From: Solen grandis
Lineage: Eukaryota > Mollusca > Bivalvia > Adapedonta > Solenidae
Length of the DNA: 64,000 nucleotides
Assembly (NCBI GenBank): GCA_021229015.1
Contig: CM037782.1
Location: 44,421,224-44,485,223, forward strand
Direction: 5' to 3'
Position numbers and translations under genes: made by a program. Below are positions 58,719 to 64,000 of this stretch, one piece after another. The notes under the pieces were generated by a model. It was given only the letters and a program-made list of their open reading frames with translations. It did no database searches and had not been told where the DNA came from. Position 1 is the stretch's first letter. Every line of letters starts with the position of its first letter.

Positions 58719-59189
58719 GGTGTCACACCACTATCAAAGTACTTCCGGGTCGTAGGGTGCTGAAGTAGTACCTAATGAAAAATGAAAGGGTGGACATCAA
58801 AGTCATATTTTCCCCAGAAAACACTGAATAACTGCAACACATTTAGCCTGTGTGGTGAGATACATGTATTTTTGACCAACAACTTGCATTTAATAGTTGT
58901 ATTAAGGGATTACTTTCCTACAGGATGTTGGGAGAGCTGCAGAGGTAATGCGGCTCAGAGGTCATGTTTGTTTTGGAAATTTTGACAGGTAGCCGGGAAA
59001 TGTGAAATTTGTGAAACGCCAATTCCTTAATGATATATTTTTTTGTGCCTAAATCTGTTGATTTATGAATGGTCTACATGAAACTAGACCAGAAATATTC
59101 CAACGAACATTTGGAAAGTAGGAACAGGCCTCGAAAGTCGGCCAAGTTACTATAGATTATATAGGGACAAAAAGTAGTGGTGTGACACC
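58719..59189 (+). repeat. Right 471-bp direct terminal repeat
   Basis: Same length, ends and sequence as 54956-55426 as far as I can compare. It is followed by ATGT, the possible target-site duplication. Confidence 0.95.
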
Positions 59190-59193
59190 ATGT

Positions 59194-59576
59194 CCGCCAT
59201 TTTATCGGCCATTTTAGTCAGTCTAGCAGGTGCGCGTAGGTTTAAATTACGGCTTCGTGTTGTCCCGTTTAAGAAAATACGATGTCAGCCTAAATTAAAC
59301 TTAGCCCTATTTAAGTCCTTGAATTTCTTGCTTCATTTCCTGTGCTACCATGATTTAAAGAAAAAAGAAGAACTTAAGAATGGTTTGACTTGGAGAGAAA
59401 TGTTCAACCACCAATACAGTTTGTCCTTTTCGTACTCTAAGGTTATCCCTTCCATATGCAAATGCTGAAAAACAGCTTTCACTTCATACTTCATAGTTTA
59501 GAAATGCCCTGGAAGGAACTTTTGGTAGGCTAAAACTTGTACTGGTTTAATAGGTAATGCTTACTGATTTTTCAAG
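59194..59576. other. Non-coding stretch right of the transposon-like unit
   Basis: It begins 'ccgccattttatcggcc'. A 92-codon frame (59190-59468) has a basic composition but no recognisable domain, so no gene is claimed. Confidence 0.4.
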
Positions 59577-59910
59577 CTCTCTCTCTCACGGTGTGTAACC
59601 GTATCGGCGGGCTCTCTGCGGAAATCGCTATATTGGCAGGCTCTCTGCGTTCGCACCGGTCATTCTCTGTCATAAACACAAACACACAATAGACAGATGG
59701 CAGAAAATAGGATCATTGGTCACTTTAACAGGTGAGTTGCTCAATGTTAAGTAGTGCACGGAATACTAGAATATATGTACTATGTATATGCGTGTAAACT
59801 TTTCAATTATCAGCGACTGCGCTCTGAAACTCGGACAAACAGTTTACTGATGTACCAACATGGAACACAACCTCGGTACTTTCTACAGGCTTTAGCAATG
59901 CAAGCTAAGC
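59577..59910. repeat. Second copy of the carboxylesterase A 5'-flank repeat
   Basis: It matches 54185-54540 in the same orientation, with scattered differences (gtaaccgtatcggcgggctc ... ctctctgcgttcgcaccggt ... agtgcacggaatactagaat). If the transposon-like unit is removed, the two copies would lie about 1.1 kb apart. Confidence 0.65.
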
Positions 59911-62326
59911 TGATTTTGAAAGTGTGTTTGGATAAAAATTGTTAGGAGATCATATACAAGTCTTAGCAGCATTCCATTGCTAACAGTTTTGCTCATCCGA
60001 TTGTCCGGTTTTATCTTTCTGCTCCCAAGCAGAGTTCATTTTTTTAGTTTTGTTTATTTTTCCTTTAAATGAGTTCTTGAAAATGTTATCAAGCGAGCTT
60101 AATAGCATTTTCATGACGAGTTTAGTAAAATTTGATATGAAATGACAATTTATGTCAGATTCTTTTTATCATAAGACCAATAGTGGCAGTAAATCGCGAT
60201 TTTAACAAAAATAAAGAAACGAATGAATGGACTGTGAACGAATTACTTTCGTATAGTTTCAAATAATAACTGAAAATAACGATTTAACGTGTGTATTTCT
60301 CATACATTTTCAACATCTCATGAATAAAGAATCAAACACATTTAATCAAGATGTTCGAGTTCAACACACTATGCATACATATAGAATACACGCGCATGAC
60401 GCGGAGTGATGTAATTCGGCCTGAAAGTTATATGTAATATGTTAAATATAAGAAAATATGTGAAGGCTATACGAATCTGAGCACTGTGTCATATGATAAA
60501 TATATATATGTGTGTAAAATGTTTAGAAAATGCACGTTATATGCACTGGTAAGTTCATACACATTTTGAGTTTTTTTCCGTGGCAGTTAAGTGACACCAT
60601 AAAATTATTTTCCAGTTTTAACAAAAGATCACCTTGAAACATACCTTGAAAATAAAAAAAAATCTATTAAGAATAGAACAAAAATATTATATGTTTGCAT
60701 AATTTGGATGTCCCTATATATTTACTTGTCAAAATGCCGCTATATTTTGCGGTTGAAATTCATAGCTGCAATAATATTTATTTTTCAATCTCCCCGTGTC
60801 AATGTTTGGTAAAGAAATGAAATCAGCATATGGATTTTTCAGTTTCCTTTCCTTGTTAATAAATGATCATCTATGGATAATGATATAAACATTCATTAAC
60901 TGATGAAAAACCATCAAAACCTAATTTTGTCTGTATTGTACCAATGTCCTAGTTTTACAGGGAAGAATTTGGCTAAGAGGAGTAAAGAAACTAAAACACC
61001 CTAATTTAATGGTAAAGCTTTATTAAATTGACAGATTGTGTACTTTAGTATGGTATAAACATATTTATAGGCCTAAACGTGTCCATTAAAGGTTTTCTTC
61101 CTTAAAGGGATTAACACGAATTACAGATTTACACTGAACAGTTGAAATGCCTTGTCCAAGAACCATAACTCCATGTGATTTTTTTATTGATTTTTTATAT
61201 CTCCCATTATTTTATATCCTTAGATTGTATGCAGGGACTCTTTGATGTTAAATGTATAGCCAATGTTTTCTTTTCTATGACAAAGCTATAGGCAGGGGGT
61301 ATACTATCACGTTAGTGATAGTTTAGTTTTATTTTAAGATACCTTTCCAGAGGATAACTCTTAATCTAATTAGTTTACATTACAAATATTGGTAAAGGGT
61401 ATGCAAAAAATGTGCAGTTGACAAGAACTTTGACTTCACTTGGTCCTCTGATTGAATTATTTCCCTCTATTATTTCTAGTAGCATCACTGTGTACCACAA
61501 TTGCGTCTTTGAAATGTATTTTATATTTCTGAGCCTTATTTTAATTTGAATCTTGAAAATGTACACAGATAAACCTCAGTTGATTACACTCCCTGAATTT
61601 ACCTTTAGAAATTGAACCCCAAGTGAAAATGATAATTCATCCTCAGGACTAGGTACAAACATAAATTAAAGTTACCCGAAGGGTTTCATTATATAAAGCT
61701 GCAGAGTCCGTCAAACCCTTATTCATTTGAGACACACGCAGCTTCAGTACCTTCAGAGCTTTGATTTATATAGGAGATTGCATTGGGAAGTATAAACAGA
61801 GGGTCACTATTTTTTTATTATTTTTTTTAGTTATTCATAATATGAATAGGTGAATGATTACTATTTTTCTGGACGGTATTCAGTACTGTATATATATGTT
61901 ACTGATATTAAGTACTGCATATATATTAGCATGTCTAATTATGTCCAATTAAAATGGGTTTTCACTTCCGTTAGCGCATGTGCAAATCGGTATTGAAGTC
62001 GAGTGTAAAGCTGTGATTGTAATAATTTTAAGTGATCGATAATATTCTATGTGGATGTTCGGGGGTATCAAATATGTGTTTTGTGTTGTTGTGTTTTAAT
62101 AGTTGCACATGTGATTGATATAATTTAATAAGTAACTCTTTTATTAATATTTTTAATGATGTTTATACATGTAGGTCATACCTACTATCGCTTCTGAGCC
62201 AAATACTATTGTCTGAACAATGTATTGAGCTTGTAATTATACATGGTTGTTTAATTATTACATGATGCGTGGGATAAGTTATGCGTAATGATTATGCGAT
62301 AGTAAGTTAGTGACACTGTGTACTGC
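59911..62326. other. AT-rich intergenic stretch
   Basis: No gene, RNA or recognised repeat is supported. The 63-codon minus-strand frame at 61375-61566 shows no domain. Confidence 0.5.
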
Positions 62327-62503
62327 TGTCGTTGTGATACAGTAAATTACCTATAAGTATTTGAACATTAAATTCATGTTTGTGGAATTAGCTCAATTTG
62401 CAGAGGCGTCGATCTGTACCTTTTTCCCCTGCTAAGGGTCGTGGGTTCTATTCTTCCTGGCACTGTTTTTTGTCGTTGTGATACAGTAAATTACCTATAA
62501 GTA
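62327..62503 (+). repeat. tRNA-like insertion flanked by 33-bp direct repeats
   Basis: Two identical 33-base direct repeats (62327-62359 and 62471-62503, beginning TGTCGTTGTGATACAGTAAA) enclose 111 bases. These contain a tRNA-like segment: an A box like TTAGCTCAATTTGCAGAGG and a B box like GGTCGTGGGTTCTATTC. It may be a retroposed tRNA-like copy with an unusually long target duplication. An intact tRNA cloverleaf is not apparent, since the acceptor stem does not pair cleanly. Confidence 0.55.
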
Positions 62504-62869
62504 ATTTTTTTATTATTTTTTTAAATTCTTGGGTTATATATGTATAGTATGTTTAAATACTAGTTTTAATACATCCATTATTTTGCATTTGTTAATTATA
62601 TTTTTGCTTCCTTTTGATTTAAATCATAGACCACATGACCCTGATATTCAGTCAATAAAAAGTCGACCTCAACATATATAATAAATATATACAGATCTAA
62701 AGAGAATTTTTTGTGTCGGTTTGGTTATAAGGTCAAAACATTAGAAAAGAGGGGGCAGTATGCTTCTTGTAAGCCGCCCGTTAAAGGATTTTGTTTTAAT
62801 CTTTTCATGTTTTGGCAGGAATAATACAGAAACTACTCATATCTAAAAGGGTAAAGAACTGAGAAATAT
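62504..62869. other. 3' flank of carboxylesterase B
   Basis: AT-rich presumed 3' untranslated and intergenic sequence. A clear polyadenylation signal could not be chosen. Confidence 0.4.
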
Positions 62870-63107
62870 TCACTGATTGTCACATTCACCGTCGGCAAAG
62901 CAGGATCCAAGGTCGGGCGTAGCAGATAAAGAGAGTTCAACCCTTTGAACTTCAGGTATCAAATCTAACCAGAAATTTGCCTCACGGGCGTAGATGAAGT
63001 CTATTACAGAAATGTTTTTTACGCCATGGTCTATCTTCAGAGCCTTCTGATGCTGAAGATCATAAACTGGCCATTCTCTTTCGGATTCCTTGGGGCTGTT
63101 CGGGTCT
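62870..63107 (-). CDS. Carboxylesterase B, C-terminal exon
   Basis: The acceptor TGTTTTACAG (ending at 63108) is followed by an exon read with a carried GG as G-DPNSPKESEREWPVYDLQ, then HQKALKIDHGVKN, FIYAREANFWLDLIPEVQ and a short tail ending GSCFADGECDNQ-stop. TGDPN...WP.YD...Q.AL.I and the final .FW helix are the standard C-terminus of type-B carboxylesterases. On the minus strand this exon is upstream of gene A, so it cannot be gene A's end. It belongs to a neighbouring paralogue whose catalytic exon lies beyond 64000. No glycosyl-phosphatidylinositol or membrane segment is evident, so the product is probably secreted. Confidence 0.85.
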
Positions 63108-64000
63108 CTGTAAAACAATACACAAGTATTTCAATTACAAGGACATATATAAAATGACAAGAAAACTTTACTCTATTTTGGAAACATTATGGACACTATT
63201 ATTTAATTCAACATGTATTATTAATTAGATTATTATTTATATTATTATATAGAAGTAGTAGTAGTAGAAGAATATCTTTAAATAAAACATTTTTTGAAAC
63301 AAGATACTGTCTGAGATCGAATGGAAGTGACCCTCAAATCTCAGATCAAGTATACAAGTCACCTCTGTATACTAAATAAAAAAAAAGGCATCCACGAATT
63401 CGCTATACACACATAAGTCTGAAATAAAATGGCCGTCATCAACATGGCAGCTACACATGCGCCCTACTCCCAAAATGCTTATATGCAAATAAGTAACTAT
63501 AAATAGTAACAAAGATGACCCACCAACCTAGAAAGAAGGTCAAGTTTGTTTGGGACAAAACCGTCCCTTTTACTACTTGCAGAAACAACCCCGGCCCGGT
63601 AACCCACTCTAATCTCTGTTTTCCTGTTTTAAGTCATGTTATAAATCTTGTCGATACGGTGTACGGTAAGCTGTGTAGTAAATAACAGTTGCAAGCATAA
63701 GTATAAAAGTTGCCGATTAATCATTAGTCAGTCGGAAAGATGGCTGATTCATTCGGACTTTGGACCGATTACCAACACTGTTAATGAGGTAACTCCAGTT
63801 GTCATTAAAGTGTTATCTCCACAACAGCATCTATCCCCATCAAATTTAATCTAATTTTTGTCTATTGGTCTCTCCTACAGAAAAAGGGTTCCCTTAAATC
63901 TTCAAATGGGGCTTATTTGAGATTTACAATAGGAATGGAAATATACGTAAGTCACTGGAATTAAATTAAGCACACTGTTAAAGTGATCTAGGATGCTCAT
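63108..64000 (-). other. Intron of carboxylesterase B, running off the window
   Basis: No further exon of the esterase is recognised up to the window end. A small AGT trinucleotide run lies near 63255-63268. The plus-strand frame at 63648-63854 has no domain. Confidence 0.5.

Larger units (their letters stand above)
54956..59189. mobile_element. 4.23-kb transposon-like unit with 471-bp direct terminal repeats
   Basis: Two apparently identical 471-bp direct repeats (54956-55426, 58719-59189) flank a 3292-bp interior. Each repeat begins GGTGTCACACCAC and ends GTGGTGTGACACC, i.e. it has 13-bp inverted ends. A 4-base direct repeat ATGT lies immediately outside (54952-54955, 59190-59193) and may be a target-site duplication. 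The interior edges form an 18-base inverted pair (GTGGTGTGACACCTATAT). The interior encodes, on the minus strand, a DDE transposase of Mutator-like appearance, not a reverse transcriptase. Direct repeats around a DDE transposase are not the standard plan of either LTR retrotransposons or Mutator elements. Identity of the repeats implies recent activity or gene conversion. Confidence 0.8.

Noticed and set aside
54956..59189. LTR retrotransposon
   Set aside because: The direct repeats look LTR-like (an inner TG...CA can be drawn), but the interior lacks gag, protease, reverse transcriptase and integrase motifs, and the duplication fits better with GG...CC ends.
62870..63107. This exon as the C-terminus of carboxylesterase A
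   Set aside because: On the minus strand it lies upstream of the catalytic exon, and a matching C-terminal exon for gene A exists at 51365-51471.

Overview
The window looks like nuclear DNA of a bivalve mollusc. It is AT-rich and intron-bearing, with few long open frames. It carries several tRNA-derived SINE families, TTAA-flanked MITEs, mollusc-style elements with ~150-bp tandem cores, a secreted C1q-domain gene and tandem carboxylesterase genes. No species can be named from the sequence alone. Two 100-N scaffold gaps (2105-2204 and 51265-51364) interrupt it.

Layout: 1-9 kb is AT-rich non-coding DNA with a SINE piece, a four-copy tandem-core element (5.2-6.1 kb) and a MITE. At 9.0-11.0 kb lies a 5'-truncated, frame-broken non-LTR retrotransposon on the minus strand. 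At 14.37-18.70 kb an apparently non-autonomous element is bounded by inverted clusters of the motif GATGTGAACC. From about 25.1 to 35.5 kb (plus strand) sits a broken but recognisable multi-exon gene: acidic repeats, zinc fingers, a tyrosine-recombinase-like core split over several exons, and a basic C-terminal exon. A 30-bp minisatellite (25.78-27.39 kb) reads as a 10-residue repeat and appears to belong to this gene. At 36-50 kb there are further tandem-core elements, SINEs, MITEs and a CAT-rich satellite, around one C1q-domain gene (43.8-44.6 kb, minus) with an apparent frameshift.

The right-hand quarter holds minus-strand carboxylesterases. Gene A has a large exon (52511-54084) with a complete Ser-Glu-His triad, and a C-terminal exon (51365-51471) that runs into the second gap. 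Gene B is represented only by its C-terminal exon (62870-63107), its 5' part lying beyond the window. Both genes use the same phase-2 splice position after the Thr-Gly of the AKTG motif, so they are paralogues in tandem. Between them is a 4.23-kb transposon-like unit (54956-59189). It has two apparently identical 471-bp direct repeats with near-palindromic ends and encodes a Mutator-like DDE transposase broken by one in-frame TGA and one frameshift.

The genes here do not form an operon-like system. The observations most worth pursuing are the 471-bp-repeat transposon, the intron-bearing zinc-finger/tyrosine-recombinase gene with its coding minisatellite, and the carboxylesterase exon partly hidden by the assembly gap.
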